From NCBI RefSeq assembly GCF_006874645.1, contig NZ_CP030082.1:1612001-1676000 (forward strand): a stretch of 64,000 nt of DNA, given 5' to 3'. This stretch comes from Bdellovibrio sp. ZAP7. Its GTDB lineage: Bacteria > Bdellovibrionota > Bdellovibrionia > Bdellovibrionales > Bdellovibrionaceae. Under the pieces are notes generated by a model that was given only the letters and a program-made list of their open reading frames with translations, had not been told where the DNA came from and made no database searches. The first letter of the stretch is position 1. The number at the start of each line of letters is the position of its first letter. Position numbers and translations under genes: made by a program. Of this stretch, positions 34,373-42,994 are shown piece after piece.

Positions 34373-35161
34373 ATGTTGGAAATCAAAAAAATCGGAATAC
34401 TCTTAGCGACTGCGCTTTGTTTTGCCTTACCGGCACATGCAAAGAAGGTTTTCCGTGTTTTGATGGAAGACAACTGGCCGCCCTACGCTTACGTGAAGGA
34501 CGGTCAACCCGCAGGTCTTTCCATTGACCTGGTTAAGGCCGCCATGCGTCTGGAAGGGGCCGAGGTTCAAATTCAGCAAGTCCCTTATCTACGTTGTATG
34601 GCCCTGACTGAGCCCGAGGGCAAAGAAGTGGCTTGCGCCAATACCGCAAAAAACGAAGAGCTGGCGGCAAAATATGTTTTCCCTAACAACTACCTTTTCC
34701 GCAGCCGCGGTCTGATTGTCGCGAACAAACGCTATGTGAAAGAAGCCCTTAAAAAACCAAAAAAGATTTCAGATCTCGAATATAAAACAGTGGCGTTGCC
34801 AAGTGGTTTTACTTTTGGTCCTGAGTTTGACGACAACACTCGCATCGTTCGTTACTACACCGTGAACGATATGACCGCGCTTCGCTTGGTTGAGTCGGGT
34901 CGTGTGAAGTTCGCAGCGATTGATGAAATGGTTTTGTATTATTACCTGAACCATCACCCAGAACTTAAAGATGCTTTGACGACGGTTATCGATCTTTCTA
35001 ATGAGCCTATCTACATGCAGCTTTCAAAAACGCAGCCTGAAGCCATCGAGCTTCGCGAAAAGTTTGAACGTGGAATGGCCGCTCTTAAGGCCTCTCCTGA
35101 ATACGATGCACTTTTGCAGAAGTACTTAGGTAAGGGAATTCCTGTCGATAAGTTTAAATAA
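34373..35161 (+). CDS. Periplasmic solute-binding protein, family 3
   Basis: 262 residues from ATG 34373 (a GTG at 34364 is in frame). The signal peptide is cut after PAHA. The mature chain opens FRVLMEDNWPPYAYVKDGQPAGLSIDL, the standard start of family 3 amino-acid-binding proteins. Two Cys (YLRCM and VACAN) may form a disulphide. No ABC permease or ATPase gene is nearby, so it may be an orphan receptor or feed a transporter elsewhere. Upstream is an inverted-repeat operator candidate. Ligand unknown. Confidence 0.88.
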   Translation: MLEIKKIGILLATALCFALPAHAKKVFRVLMEDNWPPYAYVKDGQPAGLSIDLVKAAMRLEGAEVQIQQVPYLRCMALTEPEGKEVACANTAKNEELAAKYVFPNNYLFRSRGLIVANKRYVKEALKKPKKISDLEYKTVALPSGFTFGPEFDDNTRIVRYYTVNDMTALRLVESGRVKFAAIDEMVLYYYLNHHPELKDALTTVIDLSNEPIYMQLSKTQPEAIELREKFERGMAALKASPEYDALLQKYLGKGIPVDKFK

Positions 35162-35168
35162 TTAAATT

Positions 35169-35891
35169 CTAGGGGAGTTTGAGTTTTTCGCTCATCGGTT
35201 TGTTCGCATCAAACAAGGCGTGGATCTTATTCCACTTCTCACACGTTGGCGATTCAATGAAAACACGTTCGCCTGTCCACGGGTGTGTGAACTCGATACT
35301 TCGTGCTTTCAAACACAAGCCTTCGATACCCAATTCATTTCTAAAAAAACGATTGTGATGGGAGTCGCCGTGATAAGCGTCCCCCAACAATGGATGCGAA
35401 ATACGATTAAAGTGACGGCGGATTTGATGATAGCGACCGGAGTGCGGTTTTACTTCCATCAAAGAATAGCGAGCTGCGGGGAATTTTTTTCCCACGGCCA
35501 CCGGAATTTCGATAGTTGCCTGTCGGATGAAAGACGTGTGAGCATCCACCAAATTTCCGGTGGAATCGAGTTCCAAAGGAACTTTGATATCGCCTGATTC
35601 TGGCACAAAGCCACGCGCCACCGCCCAATAAGTTTTTTGCGGAGAACGCTCCGCAAACATTTTGCAGATCGTGCCTGCTGCCTGGGATGAAAGAGCAAAA
35701 AGCAAAACACCACTGGTCGCCGCATCTAAGCGGTGCACCGGATACACATGTTGCTTCATCATATTGCGCACCAGATACAGGCAGATTTTATCGCGGGGAA
35801 TTTTGTACTGCGAATCCTCGGGAGGATGGACGTGAAAACCCGAGGGTTTGTCGACGGCTATAAAATGAGGGTCTTGGTACAAAAGCTTCAT
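35169..35891 (-). CDS. RluA-family RNA pseudouridine synthase
   Basis: 240 residues. The catalytic Asp is in HRLDAATSGVLLFA (about residue 56), the RluA-family signature. FIAVDKPSGFHVHPP opens the domain, and KPHSGRYHQIRRHF is the family R-x-H-Q-I-R-like motif. There is no S4 domain, and the short length suits TruC- or RluA-type enzymes. It converts uridine to pseudouridine in tRNA or rRNA. The stop is 7 bases from the convergent stop of the solute-binding protein gene. Confidence 0.92.
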   Translation of the reverse strand: MKLLYQDPHFIAVDKPSGFHVHPPEDSQYKIPRDKICLYLVRNMMKQHVYPVHRLDAATSGVLLFALSSQAAGTICKMFAERSPQKTYWAVARGFVPESGDIKVPLELDSTGNLVDAHTSFIRQATIEIPVAVGKKFPAARYSLMEVKPHSGRYHQIRRHFNRISHPLLGDAYHGDSHHNRFFRNELGIEGLCLKARSIEFTHPWTGERVFIESPTCEKWNKIHALFDANKPMSEKLKLP

Positions 35892-36017
35892 GGGCTCCAG
35901 AACCTAGGGGGCTAGCCTCCTTTTGTCCAGTGAATCCTCTGTACGTTTGCAAAAGCTTTTAAAAAAATGGTTCTTGCCCCGGTGATAACGGATTCTAAAG
36001 ACACTGGGGAGGTTTCC

Positions 36018-36752
36018 ATGAAATCGAAGAAGGTTCTATTTGTTGCAACCAACTGCAACCGCCTGGGTGATACGGGGTTAAGAACAGGAGCCTTTCTATC
36101 GGAACTGACTCATCCTTATCAAGAAATTCAATCCGCCGGATATGAGATCGATATTGCCAGTCCGTTGGGGGGAGAGATTCCGTTGGATGGTGTGAAGATG
36201 GATGATCCCATCAATGCCGTGTGGATGAACGATGAGGACTTTCTGGAGAAAGTCGCAGGCAGTTTATCCGCCGAGGAAGTTCGCCCCGAAAATTATTGCG
36301 CGATTTTCTTTGCTGGCGGTCACGGTGCGATGTTCGATCTTCCCCAAAATAAAAAGTTACAGGAAATCACTTCCGAAATTTGGGAAAACGACGGCGTAGT
36401 TGCAGCTGTTTGTCATGGGGCTGCGGGCTTGGTGAATGTCAAAACCTCTCAAGGAACTTATTTGATCAAAGATCACGAAATCGCGGCCTTTAGTAACTCC
36501 GAAGAGGAAGCTGTCGGAATGGAAAACGTCGTACCGTTCTTGCTTCAGGATAAAATTCAATCCCGGGGAGCCACTTACACGCATGCTTCAAAGTTTGCCG
36601 CTCACGTGGTTAAAAGTGGACGCCTGGTCACGGGGCAAAATCCAGCCTCGGCCATGGGAGTTGGTCAAAGTGTTGTCGAAGTTTTGGAATTCATTGAAGA
36701 CGGTCGCGAAGTCCCAGCAGTCAACTGGTGTGAATGGCACGTGAGTCCCTAG
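36018..36752 (+). CDS. DJ-1/PfpI superfamily protein (Hsp31-like)
   Basis: 244 residues from an ATG with GGGGAGG upstream; a longer frame from 35967 lacks a ribosome site. The nucleophile elbow Cys is in AVCHGAAGL (about residue 134), GGHGAMFDL carries conserved Gly/His/Asp, and Glu in AFLSELTHPY fits the catalytic Glu. Relatives are glyoxalase III/deglycase-type or chaperone Hsp31. It may detoxify methylglyoxal or repair glycated molecules. It is monocistronic, with its 3' end 5 bases from the convergent fibre gene. Confidence 0.92.
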   Translation: MKSKKVLFVATNCNRLGDTGLRTGAFLSELTHPYQEIQSAGYEIDIASPLGGEIPLDGVKMDDPINAVWMNDEDFLEKVAGSLSAEEVRPENYCAIFFAGGHGAMFDLPQNKKLQEITSEIWENDGVVAAVCHGAAGLVNVKTSQGTYLIKDHEIAAFSNSEEEAVGMENVVPFLLQDKIQSRGATYTHASKFAAHVVKSGRLVTGQNPASAMGVGQSVVEVLEFIEDGREVPAVNWCEWHVSP

Positions 36753-36757
36753 CCGGA

Positions 36758-39700
36758 TCAATGTGCACTTGCTGGAGCTCTTTGAGGGCTTTGTGCTTTT
36801 AAAAGCAATTGCAAGGACTCATTTTGTTTTTTGAGAAGTTCATTTTGTTCACGAATCACAGCAAGCTCTGCTTCGACCTTCGTTAAACGCTCCTCTTGAG
36901 AAGCGAATTTTGCGGTGAACTCCTTGTAAAGATCTTTAATGGCATTGACGACGGCCCAGTGAATCGGATCCACATTCAATTCTAGATATCCATCTTTACG
37001 TGTTGTGACGGCATCGGGAATTACTTTTTGAACTTCTTGCGCAATGAAGCCCGTCTTTTGGAAATCAGAGGGCAGTTGCAGAGGATTATCTTTTTTGTAG
37101 GAATAGCGGACAGTGTGAAGCTTCAATACTTCGTTTAAGCCGTATTCATAATCTCCGTGAATGTCTTTAAGGCGGGCATCGGAAGCATTGGTCCAAGCTG
37201 TTCCGGTCGACAAACCCGCCGTGCCGACGACATGCAATCTGTAAGAGGGGCTCGTTGTCCCCATGCCGACATAACCTGTTGTGCGGGCAATGGAGATTCC
37301 TGGTACTTCAGTCCCCCCACTGAGCATTGTTAAGTCCAAGGTGTTATTCGTACTTTGATAGCGAACGATGGCACCGTTTTCGATCGCATCTTCCGTTAGT
37401 TTAATAGTGGGGCCGATGACATCGTTACTAGCGCTTTGTATTCTCATGGTCGGGTTCGTCGCTCCATATAGATCAAAGAGATAACTTGGAGTTGTTCCGA
37501 TACCAACCAGGCCGCCCGCAGTAATTCTGACGCGCTCAATAGCATTCGTGCCGGCATCAGGACGAGTGGCTAATGACATATCCGATCCGCGATTGTTAGC
37601 GGTTGTAGTTGAAGTCGACATAGAAATGAACCCCGCGCGGCGGATGCTCGTGTTATTAGCACTATCAAGCCATTCGATATTTCCCAGGTTTACACCTAAG
37701 GCATCGGACGCATTTGAAGTTAATTGCAGATTTCCGGAGCCATTGGCAGCAGTCGTTGCCGTACCTTTCAGAGTCAGATAATTTCTGCCCGAGTAGAGGG
37801 AATCCATACCTGGAGAACTCGTACCAATGCCGACATCCCCATATTCATTGATACGCATGCGTTCGGTGAGGGTGTTGGTGTTGAAAGTATCGCCCACAGT
37901 ATCGCCAATCGCCGTGTAGAAAACCATTTGGCCGCTGGATTCCCCGTGGGCAGTGCCGTGATCTTTTCCGACTTTAACAGCGATACGTCCCTGTGGATTT
38001 GAGGGGTTGGTCGTGTTGCCATCAAACATCGCGAAGTCAACGCTCACGGCAGAAAGATCATTAACGTCTGTAGTTGCGCCATTGTTTCCGGATTTTAAAT
38101 AAAGTGCCGTTGTATTTCCAGAGACATCAGGCCCCGTGATTTGGAATAAAGGAACGCCATTGGTAAATGTACCAACGTTCAAGACATATTTAGAAGCATC
38201 AAAATTCATGGCTAAAGGTGCGGCACCCGTATCGTCATAAGAATTGAGGTAAAGGCCACTTGACCCTTGTATATAAAGGTCGCCGCGATAACGGGTTGTT
38301 TGACTGCGCAATCTTAAATTAGCAGTCGTTCCATTGTCAGAGCCGTTGTCGACCGTGAGTTTTTGGGCAGGCGAAGCCGTGCCGATACCGACGTTACCGC
38401 TGCTTGTGTATATCGGTGAATTCGCTAGGGTCGCACTGGCACTGTAAAAAGGGATATACCCTGTAGTGCCTGAGCCAGAGAGCGTTCCCGAAGGCAAATC
38501 AGCTAAAACCAAAGATCTAAATGTCGGAGTCGCCGTCGAATTTGTTGGTCCTGCAAATACTAAGTTCGCAGATTGCGACGCAAAGTTAGAACCTGTGATC
38601 GCGATTGTCGTACATACGAATGAGTCCGAAGCTGAACTCCAAATGACGGCTTGGCCTGCCGAGCAAGTTGTTGATGGCCAAGGACTGACGGAAGATGAGT
38701 TCAAAAGATCCGTATATGTTAGTTTAGTCGCCAACCAAGCAGCACCACTCCATCTTAAAGTTTGGCCTGTTGCCGAACCATTGGAAATAGAGATAACTGG
38801 AGTGGAAGTTCCCGTTGCGACACTTAAAGGAGCCGAAGCCGTCACGCTTGTGACAGTTCCATTGGTTGGAGTCACCCATTTCAAGCCACTGGTCTGAGCG
38901 CTATCCGCGGTTAAGACTTGTCCATCGGTTCCCACAGCCAAGCGCACATTATTAGTGCCATCGCGAGTGATTAAATCACCTTTGGTTGTTACCGGGCTGA
39001 GGGCATTGAAGCCTGCCGTGTTCGTACTTTGTCCTGTACCACCTTTAGTAATCGGCACCACAGCAGACAAATTTGCAGGTGATATATTAGTTAAGGCCGA
39101 ACCATCGACGGCAGGAAGTTTTGCTGAAGAATCCAATTGAACGATTTGGCTTGCACCAGTTCCAACGTTGACTGCCAAGGTGACTGTTCCCGATGTTCCT
39201 CCACCAGTTAAGCCTGTGCTTGCTGTCACTCCGGTGATGGTGCCTGAATTCGAGGAGTCTGCAGCCGGGGCCCACTTTGTGCCATTGTATTTTAAGACCT
39301 GCCCCGTGGTTGGTGCCGTCGTGTCGACGCTGACACCTTTAATTTTATCTACGGAGGTGGTGCTTTGGGTGCCACTCACATCTCCGCTTAAGGACCCCGT
39401 AAATCCCGCCGCATTTCCAGAAATATTGCCACTGATTTTTGCCGCAGATATTGTTCCAGAAATTTGCGACTCTGTGATTGAAATCGTATAACAATCAAAT
39501 TTATTTGCCGGGGTTATAAACGACAACGACTGACCGGCAGTACAAGTTGTTGGGAACATCGTTGAATCAACTTTATTTGAGAGCTGAGTACTTAATCCTG
39601 AAATATCAGAGATTGCTAAAGTCGCTGCCAACCAGGCACTACTGCCATCGTATCGTAGTACTTGCCCTGATGTCGGCGCTGTTGAGCTGACATTGACACC

Positions 39701-40438
39701 TTGAATTTTCGTTGCGTTGCCAAAGCGTGAGTCGTTACCGGCAGCCACAGTTCCCGCGGCTGTGCCTATGCTGATTCCGATGACCGGAATAGAGCTTGTC
39801 CCAGATTTCGTCAGAGGCGATGTCACGTTAACGTCACTGACTGTGCCGCTGCCTCCGGAGTCATTTTGACAAGAGAATGTTGAACCGTCATAGGTCAAAT
39901 ATTGACCGAGTGTACAAGTGGCTACATTCGTTTTCAAAACGAAATCTGTTGGTAAGTTATTTCCCAATCGAGCGGAGGAATAAGAAAATGTGGCAAAGGG
40001 CACTGAGCGAATTTCTGAACTTGGTGTGATGGCATTCCAGCCATTGCCGTCGTGGAATTGAACTTTCAGAAGCCGTGTTTCATTTTCAGCGGCAGTATAG
40101 GTGCCGCCTCCGGCGCAATCTAAAGCCACGGAGTTTTTAAACGCATCACGAATATCAGCGGTGGGACCGGTAGGAAAAAGGCGGGTGCCGACACCGATTG
40201 GAACGTCAAAGACACCTTTCGTTCCTTGCATATTCACGTGATCTTTTTGCTCGCGATAGAATACGCAATTTCCAGTGGCATTTGTAATTTCAAAGGCAAA
40301 GCTTACGTTATTGTATTCAAGGGGGTTGCCATCAGAACGAAGAATTCGTCCCTGATAGTTAAATGAATCTGGAGAGGCAGACGCAATGCTGCCTACAAAG
40401 GAAATCAAAATGAGAATTAAGGACGTACATGATCTCAT
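36758..40438 (-). CDS. Exported trimeric fibre protein with C-terminal S74 intramolecular chaperone (MAT-like adhesin candidate)
   Basis: 1226 residues from an ATG that gives a signal peptide cut near IASA; the longer frame from 40489 has no added signal. The N-terminal FNYQGRIL segment and long Gly/Ser/Thr-rich repeats follow. Two repeat units are easy to see (KIQGVNVSSTAPTSGQVL and KIKGVSVDTTAPTTGQVL). The middle resembles phage tail-fibre shafts. The last 141 residues are an S74 domain with the self-cleaving Ser1086-Asp1087 in NASDARLKD. This matches the published MAT fibres of Bdellovibrio that bind prey surfaces. Prey contact is inferred from family resemblance. Confidence 0.88.
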   Translation of the reverse strand: MRSCTSLILILISFVGSIASASPDSFNYQGRILRSDGNPLEYNNVSFAFEITNATGNCVFYREQKDHVNMQGTKGVFDVPIGVGTRLFPTGPTADIRDAFKNSVALDCAGGGTYTAAENETRLLKVQFHDGNGWNAITPSSEIRSVPFATFSYSSARLGNNLPTDFVLKTNVATCTLGQYLTYDGSTFSCQNDSGGSGTVSDVNVTSPLTKSGTSSIPVIGISIGTAAGTVAAGNDSRFGNATKIQGVNVSSTAPTSGQVLRYDGSSAWLAATLAISDISGLSTQLSNKVDSTMFPTTCTAGQSLSFITPANKFDCYTISITESQISGTISAAKISGNISGNAAGFTGSLSGDVSGTQSTTSVDKIKGVSVDTTAPTTGQVLKYNGTKWAPAADSSNSGTITGVTASTGLTGGGTSGTVTLAVNVGTGASQIVQLDSSAKLPAVDGSALTNISPANLSAVVPITKGGTGQSTNTAGFNALSPVTTKGDLITRDGTNNVRLAVGTDGQVLTADSAQTSGLKWVTPTNGTVTSVTASAPLSVATGTSTPVISISNGSATGQTLRWSGAAWLATKLTYTDLLNSSSVSPWPSTTCSAGQAVIWSSASDSFVCTTIAITGSNFASQSANLVFAGPTNSTATPTFRSLVLADLPSGTLSGSGTTGYIPFYSASATLANSPIYTSSGNVGIGTASPAQKLTVDNGSDNGTTANLRLRSQTTRYRGDLYIQGSSGLYLNSYDDTGAAPLAMNFDASKYVLNVGTFTNGVPLFQITGPDVSGNTTALYLKSGNNGATTDVNDLSAVSVDFAMFDGNTTNPSNPQGRIAVKVGKDHGTAHGESSGQMVFYTAIGDTVGDTFNTNTLTERMRINEYGDVGIGTSSPGMDSLYSGRNYLTLKGTATTAANGSGNLQLTSNASDALGVNLGNIEWLDSANNTSIRRAGFISMSTSTTTANNRGSDMSLATRPDAGTNAIERVRITAGGLVGIGTTPSYLFDLYGATNPTMRIQSASNDVIGPTIKLTEDAIENGAIVRYQSTNNTLDLTMLSGGTEVPGISIARTTGYVGMGTTSPSYRLHVVGTAGLSTGTAWTNASDARLKDIHGDYEYGLNEVLKLHTVRYSYKKDNPLQLPSDFQKTGFIAQEVQKVIPDAVTTRKDGYLELNVDPIHWAVVNAIKDLYKEFTAKFASQEERLTKVEAELAVIREQNELLKKQNESLQLLLKAQSPQRAPASAH

Positions 40439-40515
40439 GTTAAATTCATCGGCGTGTTCGCTTGCGTTCCGTAGAATCCTATGGAACACGCGAGGAATAT
40501 TTCATAGATATAATC

Positions 40516-40540
40516 AAACCGTTTCAATTTGAATCGGTTT
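40516..40540 (-). promoter_or_regulatory. 25-base near-palindrome upstream of the fibre gene
   Basis: AAACCG and CGGTTT flank TTCAA and TTGAA, giving a symmetric site with three unmatched positions. It is 78 bases upstream of the fibre ATG and just after the stop of the GH113-like gene. No T-run follows on the minus strand, so it reads as an operator and not a terminator. Confidence 0.4.
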
Positions 40541-40564
40541 AGTTGTGAGGAATGGTCCTAGGTC

Positions 40565-41827
40565 TTATTCTGCTGGGAGAAAATACTTTTTTAAAACCTG
40601 CTGCGTGGGTTCTTTTCCCAAAGGGGAGAACCCACCATTGATGGAAGTATCCGTGTCTTCATCAACCAAGACCTGCCAGACTCCGACACTTCTCATCCAG
40701 TCGCTTTGAGAATTCCACAGTGACATCAAAAGAGCATCCCAGGCTGCTGCTTGATGTTGATAGTTGATCGGCGTGTGACCGTCTTCATACAAATAGGGCG
40801 ATACAAAACATTTCTCGACACTGCGATAGCCGACTTCTTGAATGGCCAGATACTTTTCAGTGACGGCCGAGTGATTTATTTGTGTCAAAGCATTGCGCAG
40901 ATTCAGAGCGTACTGAAAAGAAAACGGTGTTAAAACTTTGATCAGGTCATCATAGCCTGCTGGATAGTCTTTGTCAGCCGCACCCAAAGCGCGATAGTAA
41001 TCGAGTCCTATGAAATCCAGAGTGTTCCAAAAATTACGAAGATATTGTTGATGGCGAATCTCGTCGTCGGTGCGCGCTGCAAAGGTCAGATCGTGGCGCC
41101 ACTGTTCAAACTCGCCACCCCAGGTTCGCACTCCATCTTCTAAAACATATTGATCCGTATAGTTCGCACCATAGGTCATTTTCACTCGCGGACCTAAGGC
41201 ATTCCGCGCACGGTAAGCCAGGTGCAACCAAAGATCGGGGCGGCCAAAGCGGCGTGGCGGATTGCGGCTGCCCAGTCCCGAGGTTAAGGAGTGCATCTCG
41301 GCTCCGATGGAATACCACGCGGCTTCGGTGCGCGCGGCGATTTTCATGTAGCGCTCGTGATATTCAAAAAAACTTTGAAACCATTTTTCAGGATCGTCTG
41401 GTTGAATCACTCCGTGCCACCACAAAGTTCCGTCTTCATCTTCATAGGGGAATTCTCCGTGGGGACCCACCACCAAAAGAATCGGGCGAAAGGCGATCTT
41501 AAGACCCAGGGATTTGGCATAATGGATGGTGGCTTCCAGGTGGTATTCTTCTTGTTGTTGCAGATCCTCGGGCACAACCGAACGGACGGTGTTGGATTTT
41601 CCACCCACCATCTTGCCGCGAAAATTAAATATCACGGTATCGACACCTAGATTTTTTATTTTATTTAAAAGGCGCTGCACCCTTTGACCTTGTGGCGTTT
41701 CGTCAACTCGAAATCCAGTGGGCCAATAGGTAATGATGTTCACCGCAGCTTCTCGTTCTGCGGAAGTGGCCTGGGCCGGGGACCAAAGCGTGGTCAGGAC
41801 AACAAGCAGGGGGAGTAAAACTCTCAT
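40565..41827 (-). CDS. Secreted glycosidase-like protein (GH113-like TIM barrel)
   Basis: 420 residues with a signal peptide cut near AQAT. The TIM-barrel order resembles GH113 beta-mannanases: AKSLGLKIAFRPI (strand 3), YSIGAEMHSL with Glu177 as a candidate acid/base, LDFIGLDYYRAL, and IQEVGYRS with Glu331 as a candidate nucleophile. The exact substrate is unknown, perhaps a mannan, glucan or glycan of the prey or of LPS. The assignment is by motif memory only. It is upstream of, and in the same direction as, the fibre gene, but separated by a palindrome. Confidence 0.7.
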   Translation of the reverse strand: MRVLLPLLVVLTTLWSPAQATSAEREAAVNIITYWPTGFRVDETPQGQRVQRLLNKIKNLGVDTVIFNFRGKMVGGKSNTVRSVVPEDLQQQEEYHLEATIHYAKSLGLKIAFRPILLVVGPHGEFPYEDEDGTLWWHGVIQPDDPEKWFQSFFEYHERYMKIAARTEAAWYSIGAEMHSLTSGLGSRNPPRRFGRPDLWLHLAYRARNALGPRVKMTYGANYTDQYVLEDGVRTWGGEFEQWRHDLTFAARTDDEIRHQQYLRNFWNTLDFIGLDYYRALGAADKDYPAGYDDLIKVLTPFSFQYALNLRNALTQINHSAVTEKYLAIQEVGYRSVEKCFVSPYLYEDGHTPINYQHQAAAWDALLMSLWNSQSDWMRSVGVWQVLVDEDTDTSINGGFSPLGKEPTQQVLKKYFLPAE

Positions 41828-41966
41828 TCATTTATTTTTGACCAGATTCAAAAGATTACAAGCTGACTGGCAACAGGGTCTGGAGGCCTAAATCCAGTGT
41901 TGAAGTTCAAATTTACTCTGCCGGAAATCAAAGCCAGGATAGAGAAACAGCCGGTGAGGTATCAAA

Positions 41967-42722
41967 ATGCCGATGCTCCTGATTTTGTTGTTTTCACTTT
42001 TGCCGAATACAAGTGGGGCTTCCTCGGTGGCTCCGCCGATGTATGAAAGTGTTTTATTTATCGGTGATGATCACGTTGCGGACGCTTTTGGAAATGCCGT
42101 TGATGCCTATCTTCGTACTATATCTATAGAGGTGAATACGATTGCGGAATGTGGATCTACTCCCGGAAATTGGGTTGGAGTCAGGACTGATTTCCAGTCA
42201 GCGAAATGTGGGTTCTGGCAGCGCGATGAAAAACGTCGCGAACGCAAAAGCAAAGAATTTAAACCCCGCTCGCTTTCTGAGGAGCTTGCAAAGGCAGATC
42301 CGGATCTGACCATTATCGCGCTGGGCACATACTTGCTAATGAATGAACGGGATATGCAAAACGAGCAATCCTCTGTAGAGAAAATGGTAAGTGAGGTCGA
42401 ACGGATTCAAAGTCGCTGTGTGTGGATTGGTCCTCCGCGACTTAGCAAAGAACCGTATGCTTCCAATTTGGATTCCGGGGTCAGGACCTTAAAAAAGATT
42501 CTCAGCAAGCTTCACTGTGATTTTATCGATAGTAGTAAGCTCACTCGATATAAAGGTAAAGACGGTCTTAAATATCAAGTGGCGGCGGCGACCCGTTGGG
42601 GGGCGCAAGTTTCAAGAGAGCTTGATAAATTAAACCGTCCTTCCCCTCAGGAAGAGCAGTCTTTGAATCTGGAACCTACTTTAACAAACCCCTCATCTCC
42701 CTCGGGAACAGCTCCGCGTTGA
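41967..42722 (+). CDS. Exported SGNH-like protein lacking the catalytic serine
   Basis: 251 residues with a signal peptide (cut near SGASS). The fold resembles SGNH/GDSL hydrolases: block I reads LFIGDDHV, where the family has GDSH, so Ser is replaced by Asp35. The block III position reads LGTYLL instead of GTND, and the block V region DGLKYQVAAATRWG has Lys where His is expected. All three catalytic positions look lost, so it is probably not an esterase. It may be a binding protein. The last 40 residues are a Pro/Ser/Glu-rich tail. The function is unknown. Confidence 0.6.
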   Translation: MPMLLILLFSLLPNTSGASSVAPPMYESVLFIGDDHVADAFGNAVDAYLRTISIEVNTIAECGSTPGNWVGVRTDFQSAKCGFWQRDEKRRERKSKEFKPRSLSEELAKADPDLTIIALGTYLLMNERDMQNEQSSVEKMVSEVERIQSRCVWIGPPRLSKEPYASNLDSGVRTLKKILSKLHCDFIDSSKLTRYKGKDGLKYQVAAATRWGAQVSRELDKLNRPSPQEEQSLNLEPTLTNPSSPSGTAPR

Positions 42723-42994
42723 GTTGTTCGCATCTATAAAAAATATTCTCACGATATACTGATTTCCCTCTTAAAACCGCCTCAAACTGAATCTTGCTAA
42801 GCGCCCCAAAACCGACGAAATTCTAGCGAACTCAGAGTGAAAATTTGAAGTCGAACGGATGATTTGAAGATCTCTTAGTCAAAACCCCCCTGATGCAAAA
42901 AACTTCTCCAGTATCAAGTTGAGATTGCAAGAGTTTTTTATCGTTTAACTGTCATTTGTACGTGAAAATTGTCGATAAGGCCTGGGGGGGCGAA
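42723..42994. other. A/T-rich intergenic region ahead of the haem-protein cluster
   Basis: 272 bases with no gene. A weak -35-like TTGAGA at about 42920 and A/T-rich sequence downstream could hold the promoter of the cluster at 42995, but no convincing -10 was found. The ribosome site is GGGGGGG just ahead of ATG 42995. Confidence 0.4.

Noticed and set aside
38466-38897. Plus-strand frames inside the fibre gene
   Set aside because: They are low-complexity mirrors of Thr/Ser/Gly repeats with no signal or family.
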